Source: JACVRX01 sp035697245 (GTDB lineage: Bacteria; Actinomycetota; Actinomycetes; Jiangellales; Jiangellaceae). From it: 62,975 nucleotides of DNA. Both the position numbers and the translations under genes were made by a program. Below are positions 33,572-42,479 of the stretch, one piece after another; position 1 is the first letter of the stretch; every line of letters begins with the position of its first letter. The stretch is taken from positions 1 through 62,975 of the forward strand of contig DASSDH010000214.1 in assembly GCA_035697245.1 (NCBI GenBank). The letters run 5' to 3'. A model generated the notes under the pieces. That model was not told the DNA's origin. It searched no databases and was given only the letters and a program-made list of their open reading frames with translations.

Positions 33572-33979
33572 ATGACCGACTGGCGCGCGGACCTGCGGGC
33601 GCAGGGGTACCGGTTGACGCCACAGCGCGAGCTGGTCCTGGGTGCCGTGCGGCAACTCGACCACGGCTCCCCGGAGGAGATCCTCAGCCGGGTCCGAGAG
33701 TCCGCCAAAGGCGTGAACATCTCGACGGTGTACCGCACTCTGGAGCTGCTGGAGAAGCTGGGGTTGGTCAGCCACACTCATTTAGGGCATGGCGCGCCGG
33801 CATACCACGCGACGACGGAGCCCGACCACCTGCACTTGGTCTGCCGGAACTGTGAACGCGTGACGGAGGTCGAGCCGACCATCGCGGCCGGGCTGGTCGG
33901 CGACGTAGCCGCGCGGTTCGGGTTTCGCACCGACCTCCGCCACCTGACCGTGTTCGGCACCTGCCGGGAGTGCTCGTGA
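33572..33979 (+). CDS. Fur family transcriptional regulator
   Basis: A 135-residue metal-responsive repressor. The winged helix is RLTPQRELVLGAVRQLDHGS, then ISTVYRTLELLEKLGLVSHT. The dimerisation part has HLHLVCRNCERVTEVE and the C-terminal CRECS, giving the two CxxC pairs of the structural zinc site. Whether it senses Fe, Zn or Ni cannot be told. The ATG lies six bases after TAGACT, itself overlapping the stop of the upstream gene; a GTG at 33569 is adjacent. Confidence 0.9.
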   Translation: MTDWRADLRAQGYRLTPQRELVLGAVRQLDHGSPEEILSRVRESAKGVNISTVYRTLELLEKLGLVSHTHLGHGAPAYHATTEPDHLHLVCRNCERVTEVEPTIAAGLVGDVAARFGFRTDLRHLTVFGTCRECS

Positions 33980-34045
33980 TGTTGCTCGCGTTGCGGGAGA
34001 GGGCTCGGCGGGAGTGGGCGAGGTCGCACGCGTGTTGAGGTTGAT

Positions 34046-35011
34046 GTGAGCACCTACCGCAGCCCACTCCTTGACCGGCCGGGGGCCGTTGCAGCGACCG
34101 GCTTCGACGCGGGAGTGCCAGCGCACTACGGCGATCCGATGCGGGAACAGCGCGTTCCCGGCCCAGTCGACCTGTCGCACCGCGGCGTCGTGACGGTCAG
34201 CGGACCTGACCGGTTGAGCTGGTTGCATTCGCTGACGAGTCAGCACGTCGAGCATCTCGGCCCGGGCAGTTCGACCGAGACCCTTGTCCTCTCACCGCAG
34301 GGCCACATCGAGCACGCGCTCTACGCGGTCGACGACGGCACGGCCTTCTGGACCCACGTGGAGCCGGGAACCGTGCCAGCCTTGGTGGAGTTCCTCGACT
34401 CCATGCGGTTCTTGCTGCGCGTCGAGGTGGCCGACGTGAGCGACGAGTTCGCCGTCGTCTGGGAGCCGGACACCGAGCAGCATGGCAGCTATCTCAGCCG
34501 AGTCACCGACCGCGGGCGCGAGGTGTTCGTCGCCCGCTCGGAGCTGGCGCGTTATGTCGGCGATTCTCCGTCGGGCACCTGGGCTCACGAGGCACGGCGG
34601 ATCGCTGCGCACCAGCCGCGGCTGGGCGTGGACACCGACCACAAGACGATCCCGCACGAGGTTGGCTGGATCGGCTCGGCCGTGCACCTGGACAAAGGGT
34701 GCTACCGCGGTCAGGAGACCGTCGCGCGTGTCCACAATCTCGGCCGGCCGCCGCGACGGCTGGTCATGCTGCACCTCGACGGCTCCGCCGAGCGTTTGCC
34801 GGCGCACTGCGATCCGGTGGAGCTCGATGGCACCACCGTGGGCTTCGTCGGCTCCGCCGCTCGCCATCACGAGTTGGGCCCGATCGCGTTGTCCCTGGTG
34901 AAGCGCACGGTTCCGGTAGATGTCGATCTGCTCGCCGGTGGCGTGGCTGCCGCCCAACAGGTGGTGGTCGATCCCGATGTCGGCCTGCATGTGCGGGCCC
35001 GGCGGGGCTAG
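34046..35011 (+). CDS. ygfZ: Folate-binding protein YgfZ/GcvT-like
   Basis: A 321-residue protein with the GcvT/YgfZ fold and the diagnostic motif DKGCYRGQETVARVHNLG (KGCYxGQE). It aids repair or assembly of Fe-S enzymes in bacteria, using tetrahydrofolate. LDRLSWLHSLTSQHVEHL-type residues near 53-70 and HIEHALYAVDDG follow the family. No Fe-S genes are adjacent. Its end overlaps dtd (convergent) by 4 bp. A GTG start at 34046 is used. Confidence 0.9.
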   Translation: MSTYRSPLLDRPGAVAATGFDAGVPAHYGDPMREQRVPGPVDLSHRGVVTVSGPDRLSWLHSLTSQHVEHLGPGSSTETLVLSPQGHIEHALYAVDDGTAFWTHVEPGTVPALVEFLDSMRFLLRVEVADVSDEFAVVWEPDTEQHGSYLSRVTDRGREVFVARSELARYVGDSPSGTWAHEARRIAAHQPRLGVDTDHKTIPHEVGWIGSAVHLDKGCYRGQETVARVHNLGRPPRRLVMLHLDGSAERLPAHCDPVELDGTTVGFVGSAARHHELGPIALSLVKRTVPVDVDLLAGGVAAAQQVVVDPDVGLHVRARRG

Positions 35012-35445
35012 CCGTCGAGCACGAGCGTCACCGGCCCGTCGTTGGTCGACGACACCTGCATCATGGCGCCGAACACACCGGTCTCGACGTGGGCACCCAG
35101 CGCGCGCAGTGCGTCGCAGAACGCCTGCACCAGCGGCTCGGCGGACTCGGCCGGGGCCGCGGCGGACCACGACGGTCGCCGGCCCTTACGGGTGTCGGCA
35201 TAGAGCGTGAACTGGCTCACGACCAGCAGTGGCGCGCCAACGTCGGAAGCGGACAACCCGTCGTCGAGGATGCGCAGCTCCCAGACCTTGCGGGCCAGCT
35301 TGTCAGCGGTGGCGGCCTCGTCTTCGTGGGTTACTCCCAACAGCACGAGGAGACCCTGGCGCCCAGGCCCGGGGTCGATCGCCCCCACATCCTCGCCGTC
35401 GATGCTGACCGACGCCGACGTGACTCGCTGCACGACTGCTCGCAC
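35008..35445 (-). CDS. dtd: D-aminoacyl-tRNA deacylase
   Basis: Recycles D-aminoacyl-tRNAs. 145 residues, family length. The N-terminal RAVVQRVTSASVSIDGE and the two active-site motifs LVVSQFTLYADTRKG and MQVSSTNDGPVTLVLDG are present; the latter carries the cis Gly-Pro that gives chirality discrimination. The GTG at 35445 was chosen because family similarity starts there, although the frame is open 171 bp further upstream. It faces ygfZ. Confidence 0.94.
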   Translation of the reverse strand: MRAVVQRVTSASVSIDGEDVGAIDPGPGRQGLLVLLGVTHEDEAATADKLARKVWELRILDDGLSASDVGAPLLVVSQFTLYADTRKGRRPSWSAAAPAESAEPLVQAFCDALRALGAHVETGVFGAMMQVSSTNDGPVTLVLDG

Positions 35446-35480
35446 GGCCGCGATCCTTGCACGCGGGATAGGTTGCGACG

Positions 35481-36425
35481 GTGCCGCACGAGGTGGTCGC
35501 CGAAGTTGTCCGATCCGGAATGGTCGAGAGCCGGCATCACGGCTCGGTGGTCGCGCTTGGACCGGACGGCACAGTCGTGCTGGCCGTCGGGGAGACGGAC
35601 ACCGCGATGTATCCACGCTCGGCGAACAAGCCCGCGCAGGCCGCGGCCATGCTGCGCTGCGGCCTCCCGCTGGACGGGGAGCTGCTGGCGCTCGCGGCGG
35701 CGAGTCACTCCGGCGAGGACTTCCACATCATGGGAGCGCGCCGGATCCTGGCCGCAGCCGACCTGGACGAAGGTCTGCTGCAGAACGTCCACGGCTGGCC
35801 GCTGGACGAGATCGCGATGCTGGCCTACGCCCGACGGGGCCTCGAGAAGTCGTCGATCGCAGCCGACTGCTCTGGCAAGCACGCGGCCATGCTCGTCACC
35901 TGCGCAGTGAACGGTTGGAACGTCGGCGATTACCTGACGCCGGAACACCCGCTTCAGGTCGCGATTCACGACACGATCGAGGAACTGGCCGGAGAACCTG
36001 TCGGTCCTCCGGGCGTCGACGGGTGCGGAGCCCCGCTGTTCGCCATGACGCTCACCGGGCTCGCGCGGACCTTCCGCGCACTCGCACTGGGACCGCCGGA
36101 CTCGGCGGAACGACAGATCGTCGAGGCGATCAGGGCTCACCCCCAGTGGACCAGCGGGACGCTTCGCGATGAGGCGCGGCTCATTCGGTCGGTGCCGAAC
36201 CTGTTCGCCAAGGCCGGCGCCGAAGGTGTCTACGCGGCTGCACTCGACGATGGCCGGGCGGTGGCGGTCAAGATCGCGGACGGGTCGCCCCGGGCGCGGC
36301 CGGTCGTGATGGCCGCCGCGCTGCGCCGGCTCGGCGTCGATTACCCGGTGCTGGACGACCTCACTCACCCGGCCGTGCTCGGTGGCGGGCAGCCCGTCGG
36401 AGAGATCCGCCCGGTGGGGTTCTAG
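35481..36425 (+). CDS. Asparaginase (L-asparaginase II family)
   Basis: A 314-residue protein of the PF06089 asparaginase family found in actinobacteria. Family blocks include RSANKPAQAAAMLRCGLPLD, LALAAASHSGEDFHIMGARR, CSGKHAAMLVTCAVNGW and GVDGCGAPLFAMTLTGLAR. The expected reaction is hydrolysis of asparagine to aspartate and ammonia. The GTG lies six bases after TAGGTT, so leaderless. Overlaps the convergent GNAT gene by 4 bp. Confidence 0.9.
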   Translation: MPHEVVAEVVRSGMVESRHHGSVVALGPDGTVVLAVGETDTAMYPRSANKPAQAAAMLRCGLPLDGELLALAAASHSGEDFHIMGARRILAAADLDEGLLQNVHGWPLDEIAMLAYARRGLEKSSIAADCSGKHAAMLVTCAVNGWNVGDYLTPEHPLQVAIHDTIEELAGEPVGPPGVDGCGAPLFAMTLTGLARTFRALALGPPDSAERQIVEAIRAHPQWTSGTLRDEARLIRSVPNLFAKAGAEGVYAAALDDGRAVAVKIADGSPRARPVVMAAALRRLGVDYPVLDDLTHPAVLGGGQPVGEIRPVGF

Positions 36426-37021
36426 GCGTGCATCCGCATGCCCATCACCACTGCTCCCCGATGCGTCTGAAGCGTCTGCATGCCGACATGTTGGTAAAAG
36501 CCGATGGCTCGGCGGTTGCCCGTTCCGGTGACCAGGTGCACTCCCGATGAGCCGCGGGTCCGTAGCCGATCGAGCAGATGCGTGATCAGCCGACGGCCGT
36601 TCCCTGCCCCCTGCACGCGCGGAAGCAGATCGATGTGCAGGTGCGCTGGATACTCCATGAGCAGTGCAACGTCGAGCCGTGGCGGGTGGTGGATCATGTA
36701 CCGCAGGCGCTCGTCGGGCGTCCATGCCAGGCTCATCGTCGGGTTGGCGTACTGCTTCCGGAGTGGCGGCCACCACTCGCGCTCGCAGCGGCGATCGAAA
36801 TCTCGGGTGTCCTGCGCGCCCAGAACGTACCCGGCCGGCGCGCCGTCGTCGAGGACAAACGCGAGGTCGGGCTCCAGGGCCAGGTAGGGCCCGACGTAAA
36901 TGTGACCGAGGAGCCGCGTATCCCTGTAGCTCGCGGTGGCGTCCTCGCCATCAGCGCCCGTTCGTAGGCATACGTCGTAGAGGGCTGGATCGTCAGCGGA
37001 AGTTGCTGGTCGGATGAGCAC
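36422..37021 (-). CDS. GNAT family N-acetyltransferase
   Basis: A 199-residue acetyltransferase: MLIRPATSADDPALYDVCLR at the start, FVLDDGAPAGYVLGAQDTRD as the central strands, and LPRVQGAGNGRRLITHLLDR as the acetyl-CoA-binding motif (QxxGxG), then GTGNRRAIGFYQHVGMQ. It resembles the acetyltransferase-like proteins related to the O-GlcNAcase C-terminal domain. The substrate is unknown. Confidence 0.85.
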   Translation of the reverse strand: MLIRPATSADDPALYDVCLRTGADGEDATASYRDTRLLGHIYVGPYLALEPDLAFVLDDGAPAGYVLGAQDTRDFDRRCEREWWPPLRKQYANPTMSLAWTPDERLRYMIHHPPRLDVALLMEYPAHLHIDLLPRVQGAGNGRRLITHLLDRLRTRGSSGVHLVTGTGNRRAIGFYQHVGMQTLQTHRGAVVMGMRMHA

Positions 37022-37078
37022 GAGAGCGAATTATCCGCCGCTACTGCGGCTGGCCATGTTGATACGTACCCTGGCGGC

Positions 37079-38443
37079 ATGCGCCGGTCACGATGGCGGT
37101 GGGTCATCGCGATCGGGGTGGCCGCAGCCGTCGTGGTCGCGTCGGCGACCGCCCGGGCTGACTCGACAGCGCAACCGCTGCGGGCCGACGGCATCACGAC
37201 TGGTCCGGCCGGCGAGCTGGCCAACATCCCGGTCGGAAGCGGCTCCACCTATGTCCCTGAAACGACGGTGCTGGCCTCGGGCGCGCCGTCGACCGAGCAG
37301 GTGGAGCAGATCGCCACCGACCGGGCCTGGCTGCGCGGTGGCGACCGACCGGGGCGTGGCACTCCCTATGCCGACATGGCCGACCGGGCATTGCTGGACC
37401 TGCGCTTGTTGCTGCAGCCGAACGGCGCACAGCTGGCTGCCAACCGCTACCACTGGCGCTATGTCTGGGCCCGAGACGCCTCGTTCGCCGTCGTCGCGCT
37501 GTCCGCCACGGGTCGCCATGGGGACGCCGAGGCAATCCTGAGGTTCTTGGCCCAGGTCGCACCGGCCCGCGGCATCTGGCATGCCCGGTACCGGCCGGAC
37601 GGGTCCGGCGAGCCGCCGGACAACCGCCGCCGCCAGCTCGACGGCTCGGGATGGGTTCCGTGGGCACTCTGGTTCTGGCTGGAGACCCATCCGGATCGCG
37701 AGCATGCCGAGGCATTGGTGGCCGAGGTTGCTCCGATGGTCATCAACTCGGCGAACGCGATCGTCCGGTCATTCGGTGATGACGACTTGCCGCGCGCCAC
37801 GCCGGACTACTGGGAACAGAGCGGACGACGGCTGACACTGGGTATCGCCGCACCGGCCCGACTGGGGCTGCGCGCATCGGTCGCCCTGGCGCCACTGCTC
37901 GAGGTCGATCCGGCGGCTTGGCGCGAGGCTGCGGCCGAGATCGACACCGGCATTCGACGAGAGTTCGGCTCCCGCGGGTACCCGCGGAATGTCGCCGACA
38001 CCAACCGCGACGAGTTCGCCGACCACGGATACCCGCTGCCGCTGGAGGATCCGGGTCGGGACGCGTCGCTCACGTTCCTGTCGCCGCCCTTCGCGCCGGC
38101 CGAGGAACTGATCCGCCGCGCGTTCCAGCGGACCGAGCAGTCGTTGCGGGTCCCGAACGGTGGCTTGCGGCCGGGTGAGGACTGGGAAACCGACACCGAC
38201 GTCGCCTGGACGCCGACGACGGGGCTGTTCGCCCTCGCCGCGGCGGGCTACGACGACGTCGTCGGGGCCGAGCGTCTGCTGGATTGGCTCGCCGCGCACC
38301 GGACCCCGTTGGGCGCATTGCCGGAGAAGGTCAACGAGGTCGGCGATCCATCGTCGGTCGCGCCGCTGGGATGGACCTGCTCGTTGGTGCTCCTCGCCGT
38401 GGTCGAGCTCGAGCGTGACCTGCCAATCCCGCCCGAACCGTGA
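37079..38443 (+). CDS. Secreted GH15-like (glucoamylase-type) protein
   Basis: A 454-residue six-hairpin glycosidase-like protein. The N-terminal RRSRWRWVIAIGVAAAVVV with ASATARA is a Sec signal. Motifs of the alpha/alpha toroid include HWRYVWARDASFAVVALSA, DGSGWVPWALWFWLETHP, PDYWEQSGRRLTLGIAAPAR and GLRPGEDWETDTDVAWTPTTG with acidic residues in glucoamylase-like places. It probably cleaves an extracellular alpha-glucan or a related glycan. The ATG is six bases after TACCCT. Confidence 0.8.
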   Translation: MRRSRWRWVIAIGVAAAVVVASATARADSTAQPLRADGITTGPAGELANIPVGSGSTYVPETTVLASGAPSTEQVEQIATDRAWLRGGDRPGRGTPYADMADRALLDLRLLLQPNGAQLAANRYHWRYVWARDASFAVVALSATGRHGDAEAILRFLAQVAPARGIWHARYRPDGSGEPPDNRRRQLDGSGWVPWALWFWLETHPDREHAEALVAEVAPMVINSANAIVRSFGDDDLPRATPDYWEQSGRRLTLGIAAPARLGLRASVALAPLLEVDPAAWREAAAEIDTGIRREFGSRGYPRNVADTNRDEFADHGYPLPLEDPGRDASLTFLSPPFAPAEELIRRAFQRTEQSLRVPNGGLRPGEDWETDTDVAWTPTTGLFALAAAGYDDVVGAERLLDWLAAHRTPLGALPEKVNEVGDPSSVAPLGWTCSLVLLAVVELERDLPIPPEP

Positions 38444-38460
38444 TCCCACCAGGCCCCAGC

Positions 38461-38485
38461 TTGCAATCGCTTGCAAAAGTTAGCA
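38461..38485. promoter_or_regulatory. TTGCAA direct-repeat operator candidate before the XRE gene
   Basis: TTGCAA, N4, TTGCAA, then TTAGCA occur in 25 bp directly upstream of the XRE start codon (38496). Repeated half-sites overlapping a promoter are typical of XRE autorepression; binding is inferred. Confidence 0.5.
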
Positions 38486-38495
38486 TGATGGGGGC

Positions 38496-38840
38496 ATGGC
38501 CAGAGTCGGCTCGCTGGGCGAGTTCCTCAAGGATCAGCGCCGGCACGCCCAGCTGTCGTTACGCCAGTTGGCCGACCAAGCCGGTGTGAGCAACCCGTAC
38601 CTGAGCCAGATCGAGCGCGGCATGCGCAAGCCGTCGGCCGATGTGCTTCAGCAAATCGCCAAGGCCCTGCGGATCTCGGCGGAGGCGCTGTACGTCCGGG
38701 CTGGCCTGCTGGACCACCCGACCTCGGACCGCTCGGTCCAGGACGCCGTGCTGGCCGACATGTTGCTGTCCGAACGCCAGAAGCGGGTGCTTCTCGACGT
38801 GTACGAGACGTTCCGCAAAGAGAACGACGACGAAAGGTGA
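38496..38840 (+). CDS. XRE family transcriptional regulator
   Basis: A 114-residue protein. The N-terminal helix-turn-helix (~8-65) reads LGEFLKDQRRHAQLSLRQLA, then VSNPYLSQIERGMRKPSADV and LQQIAKALRISAEALY. The C-terminal part is helical and ends KRVLLDVYETFRKENDDER. It precedes the hbhA-like gene and overlaps it by 4 bp. The same XRE-hbhA-DUF2516 order exists in mycobacteria. Repeated TTGCAA sites just upstream are its likely operator. Confidence 0.88.
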   Translation: MARVGSLGEFLKDQRRHAQLSLRQLADQAGVSNPYLSQIERGMRKPSADVLQQIAKALRISAEALYVRAGLLDHPTSDRSVQDAVLADMLLSERQKRVLLDVYETFRKENDDER

Positions 38841-39424
38841 ATCCCGTGCCCCAGAAGAACGCCAACACCTCCGCCCTCTACGCGGTCGCCGGGGCGGCCG
38901 ACGCTGCCGTCACGGCGCTTCGCGATCTGCCGGCCCGTGCGCCGGCATTCGCACAGCGTGCCGAAACGTTGACCTCCCAGCTCCGGGAGCGGCTTGCCGA
39001 GCTGCCCACGGACATGCAGAAGCGGCGGTCGACGCTTCCCACCGACGTGCAGCGCCTGCGCTCGGAGCTACCTGCTGACATGCAGAAGCTCGCTGCGGAA
39101 CTGCCGGCGGATCTCCAGCGGTTGCGCGCCGATCTCGCCCGAGTGGTCCAGGATCTGTCCGCCAAGGTGCTGCAGTACGCCGCCGACCTGGCCAGCGAGA
39201 TCTCGGACACTTACGGGGAGCTTGCGAACCGCGGCGAGGCCGCCGTCGGTCGGTACCGCCGCGAGGGTGCCGACGCCGTCGACACGGTTTCCGACAAGTT
39301 CGCCGGCGCCGCTGACAAGGTCGCCGACGCTGCGGACAAGGCAGCCGATGCAGCGGAGAACGTGGCTGACGAGATCGCCGACGCTCCTGTCACCCGGCGC
39401 AAACGCCGTCCGTCGACGAGCTGA
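38837..39424 (+). CDS. Heparin-binding hemagglutinin-like protein (HbhA-like)
   Basis: A 195-residue, almost wholly helical protein with repeating LPADMQKLAAELPADLQRLR-type units, an Ala-rich segment (DKVADAADKAADAAENVADE) and a Lys/Arg-rich end, PVTRRKRRPSTS. This is the plan of mycobacterial HbhA, whose basic tail binds heparan sulfate and whose helices bind membranes. Adhesion in this organism is not implied; envelope or lipid-body association is equally possible. A GTG at 38846 is an alternative start. Confidence 0.8.
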   Translation: MNPVPQKNANTSALYAVAGAADAAVTALRDLPARAPAFAQRAETLTSQLRERLAELPTDMQKRRSTLPTDVQRLRSELPADMQKLAAELPADLQRLRADLARVVQDLSAKVLQYAADLASEISDTYGELANRGEAAVGRYRREGADAVDTVSDKFAGAADKVADAADKAADAAENVADEIADAPVTRRKRRPSTS

Positions 39425-39482
39425 CGAGAAGAAGCCCTGGACCTCGTCGTCTACGGCAACCGAAGTCGCGTACGCTCGAAAC

Positions 39483-39812
39483 GTGTTGGACGTCTTCGGC
39501 TCGGTCCAGGGCATCGTCTCCTTGGCGCTGACCCTCGGCGCACTGGGTGTGAAGGGTTACGCGTTGTTCGACGCCTTCCGGGTCAAGCAGGAGGCGTACT
39601 CGCTCGCCGGCAAGCTGACGAAGAACATCTGGTTGCTGATCCTCGGTGTCGCATTGGCCGTCAACATCGTTGTCCTGAATCCGCTGAACTTCCTCAACCT
39701 GATCGGCGTCGTCGCCGCCGCGGTCTACCTGGTCGACGTACGTCCAGCGGTCAAGCAGGTGGGCGGCGGCGGGTCCCGCGGCACCCATATGGGTCCGTAC
39801 GGCCCCTGGTGA
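39483..39812 (+). CDS. DUF2516 membrane protein
   Basis: A 109-residue protein with about three hydrophobic segments: GIVSLALTLGALGVKGYALF, NIWLLILGVALAVNIVVL, and NLIGVVAAAVYLVDVRPAVK. These match the DUF2516 family that follows hbhA in mycobacteria. The C-terminus is Gly/Pro rich and ends HMGPYGPW. The GTG lies six bases after TACGCT (leaderless). Function unknown. It overlaps the AlaX-like gene by 4 bp. Confidence 0.85.
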   Translation: MLDVFGSVQGIVSLALTLGALGVKGYALFDAFRVKQEAYSLAGKLTKNIWLLILGVALAVNIVVLNPLNFLNLIGVVAAAVYLVDVRPAVKQVGGGGSRGTHMGPYGPW

Positions 39813-40564
39813 CCCGTCCCACCGTGCGACACGACCATCACGGCCGAACCCGCCGGCTCGAGCTCGACGACCAGACGCTGCGTGAGTGGGACTGCACCGT
39901 CCTCGAAAGCAACCCGGCGGACGGGATCGTCCTCGACCGGTCGGCCTTCTATCCCGGCGGCGGCGGACAGCCACCCGACCACGGCGTGCTGCTGTGGAAC
40001 GGGGTGCGGACGCGGATCGCCGGCGTACGTCCGCGTGATGATCTGTGGCTGGTGCCCGATCCCGACGACCCGCTCCCACCCGTCGGTGCGGTCGTCAGGG
40101 GAGCCCTCGACGACGACCGGCGCACTCTGCTCATGCGCACCCACTCCGGCCTACACGTGCTTTGTGGTGTGGTGTTCCGCGACTACGGGGTTCCGGTGAC
40201 CGGCGGCAACATGGAACCCGGTGAGGCACGGCTCGACTTCGACCTGCCTGTCGTCCCGGCCGGCTTCAAGGACAGCCTCAGCGCGGCGCTCGACGCGGAG
40301 GTAGCCGCCGACCGGGCCGTCCAGGTGCGGGTACTGCCGCGGGAGCAGGCCTACGAGCTCGGTCCGATCATCCGCACGGCCACGGACCTGTTGCCGCCAG
40401 ATCTCGAGGTGGTCCGGCTGATCGACGTCGTCGGGCTCGACCTGCAGGCCGACGGCGGCACGCATGTCGCGTCGACCCGCCAGATCGGGCGGATCGAGGT
40501 CGTCAAGGTCGAGAGCAAGGGTCGGGGCTTCCGGCGGGTCCGAATCCGCCTACCAGACGACTGA
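39809..40564 (+). CDS. Alanyl-tRNA editing protein (AlaX-like)
   Basis: A 251-residue protein related to the AlaRS editing domain, which hydrolyses Ser-tRNA(Ala). The N-terminal AFYPGGGGQPPDHGVLLW and the first zinc motif RTHSGLHVLCGVVF (HxxxH) are clear. In the second motif the usual Cys is replaced: QADGGTHVAS has Asp in the Cys position, as is common in AlaX-like proteins of this type. Zinc binding and activity may still occur but are less certain. Overlaps DUF2516 by 4 bp. Confidence 0.85.
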   Translation: MTRPTVRHDHHGRTRRLELDDQTLREWDCTVLESNPADGIVLDRSAFYPGGGGQPPDHGVLLWNGVRTRIAGVRPRDDLWLVPDPDDPLPPVGAVVRGALDDDRRTLLMRTHSGLHVLCGVVFRDYGVPVTGGNMEPGEARLDFDLPVVPAGFKDSLSAALDAEVAADRAVQVRVLPREQAYELGPIIRTATDLLPPDLEVVRLIDVVGLDLQADGGTHVASTRQIGRIEVVKVESKGRGFRRVRIRLPDD

Positions 40565-40584
40565 CCGCGCTCCGGCCAACGGTC

Positions 40585-41664
40585 CTACGACCAGTAGACG
40601 ATGACCTTGTCGCCGATCCGCACCTGGTCGAAAAGCGACCCGATGGCCGCGCGGTTTCGCACGTTGACGCAGCCGTGCGAGGAACCGTTGTAGCCGTTGG
40701 CGGCGAAGTCCGGTGAATAGTGCACGGCCTGCCCACCGCTGAAGAACATGGCGAAAGGCATCGGTGTGTCGTAGAGCCTGGACACGTGGTCGCGGGACTT
40801 GTAGCCGACGCTGAACGCTCCTTCGCGGGTGGGTGTCAGCTCCGAGCCGAAGCGGACGTCGAGCGCCATCCGCACCGAGCCGTTGACAACCCACCGCAGC
40901 GAACGAGTCGACTTGTCGATGCACAAGGCGCGGCCGGTCCTGCAGCGCGGATCCAGCCCAGCGGTGCTGCCCCCGTTGCCCGAGACTCGGTTGTGCAGTT
41001 CGTCGTCGGTGGGTGCCCGAGTCATCGTCACCAGCCGGTCCCAGGTGCGTTGGTCGACGTCTCCCGTGGACGGAAACCCGCGCTTGGTCTGGAAACCGGC
41101 GACGGCCGTCGTCGTCGTGTCACCGTAGTTGCCGGTCACGTCGGCGCTGAACCAACCAATCTGCTTCAACCGCGCCTGCAGCGCCCGAACCTGATCTCCG
41201 GAGTCGCCGCCGCCGATGATCGTGGGCCCGGCCACAAGCCGGTTGTGGATCTCGTCGTCGGTCGGCTGGTGGGTCATGCTGACCAGCTTGTCCCAGGTCA
41301 CCTGATCGACCTCGCCGGTCGCCGGGAACCCGCGCTTTTCCTGGAAGCCGGTGACCGACGCGACGGTGATCTCGTCGAAGACGCCGGTGATCTTGGGCTC
41401 GTACCACAGCAGTTGTTTGAGCCTGGCCTGCAGCTCCTTGACCCCTGTGCTTTCGTCTCCGGCCAGGTAGAGCGCCGTCCGGGTCGGCGTGAGCGTGGGC
41501 GTGGGTGTGGTGGGCGTGGGAGTCGGGCTGGTCGTCGCAGTCGCTGTCGTGGGCGGTGAGGAAGCCTCTTCGGAGGCCATGGGAACCGCGCCAGCGCAGC
41601 CCGTGACCAGTAGCAACAGCAACGCCGCAACGACGGCGAGCGTCGGTCTCCTGCCGCGCACCAC
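40585..41664 (-). CDS. L,D-transpeptidase lipoprotein with two peptidoglycan-binding domains
   Basis: A 359-residue cell-wall enzyme. The signal has a lipobox in LLLLLVTGCAGAVP. A Thr/Pro-rich linker (~35-65) follows. Two PG_binding_1 domains (~70-130 and ~155-215) begin GVKELQARLKQLLWYEPKIT and QVRALQARLKQIGWFSAD. The C-terminal YkuD domain has the catalytic Cys in SSHGCVNVRNRAAIG. It makes 3-3 peptidoglycan crosslinks or anchors. The gene is isolated on the minus strand. Confidence 0.93.
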   Translation of the reverse strand: MVRGRRPTLAVVAALLLLLVTGCAGAVPMASEEASSPPTTATATTSPTPTPTTPTPTLTPTRTALYLAGDESTGVKELQARLKQLLWYEPKITGVFDEITVASVTGFQEKRGFPATGEVDQVTWDKLVSMTHQPTDDEIHNRLVAGPTIIGGGDSGDQVRALQARLKQIGWFSADVTGNYGDTTTTAVAGFQTKRGFPSTGDVDQRTWDRLVTMTRAPTDDELHNRVSGNGGSTAGLDPRCRTGRALCIDKSTRSLRWVVNGSVRMALDVRFGSELTPTREGAFSVGYKSRDHVSRLYDTPMPFAMFFSGGQAVHYSPDFAANGYNGSSHGCVNVRNRAAIGSLFDQVRIGDKVIVYWS

Positions 41665-41760
41665 GTGGACCCTCCCCCCAGTCAGCTGTCACCGATCGGT
41701 GACCCACCTGAAAGACGTCCATGGTGCCCACCTGGTTGCGTCAGGCGTGCGTGACACGCG

Positions 41761-42291
41761 TCACGAATCGATCTCGAAGTCCTGTGCTGCTGCCGCGAAG
41801 GCCGCCGCCGTATCGCCTCCAAAAAGAACGAACGTCGCCACCTCGACCGTCGTCGGCGTCGTCGCCACCGTCTGGACGGCAATACGGGCCGCTTCTGCCA
41901 GTGGCCAGCCGTAGATGCCGGCGGAGACCGCCGGGAACGCGACCGTTCTGGCTCCGAGCTCGTCCGCAATCCGAAGCGCCTGGCGATAGCAGGACTCCAG
42001 CAGGCCGGAGTCACGCTGGCCGGCGTTCCAGTTGGGCCCGACGACATGGATGACCCACCGAGCCGGCAGCTCTCCTGCGACCGTCCAGCCGGCCTGTCCG
42101 ACGGCGAGCCCGTCAGGAAACCGGCGAATGCAGTCCGCCAGGATTGCCGAGCCGCCGGCGCGATGGATCGCACCATCGACCCCGCCGCCGCCGCGCATGC
42201 GGGAGTTCGCGGCATTGACGATCGCGTCGACACGCTGAGTGGTGATGTCGCCCTCGACCAGCCGGATCGATGCCGAAGGGTGCTCAGTCAC
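41761..42291 (-). CDS. Macro domain protein (O-acetyl-ADP-ribose deacetylase-like)
   Basis: A 176-residue macro domain. The start RLVEGDITTQRVDAIVNAAN and the next loop RMRGGGGVDGAIHRAGG form the ADP-ribose pocket, with VIHVVGPNWNAGQRD, AFPAVSAGIYGWPLAEAARI following. These residues fit the MacroD/YmdB type, which removes acetyl from O-acetyl-ADP-ribose or ADP-ribose from proteins. No partner ADP-ribosyltransferase is next to it. Confidence 0.92.
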   Translation of the reverse strand: MTEHPSASIRLVEGDITTQRVDAIVNAANSRMRGGGGVDGAIHRAGGSAILADCIRRFPDGLAVGQAGWTVAGELPARWVIHVVGPNWNAGQRDSGLLESCYRQALRIADELGARTVAFPAVSAGIYGWPLAEAARIAVQTVATTPTTVEVATFVLFGGDTAAAFAAAAQDFEIDS

Positions 42292-42479
42292 GGCAGCTCC
42301 GCTGTTCGCAACCGGTAAGGACTTTCGATGGCAGCCGTGCCAGCGTAGCGAGCGTTCTCATCAGCCGTTGATCCTGCCTCAGTGGCCGGGGTAGTCGACA
42401 GCACGCCGCGAGGCATGCCACCGTCGAGTTGACACACCAGGCAGAAATCTCACGGGCTTGGCCGACCGGACGGTGGCAG

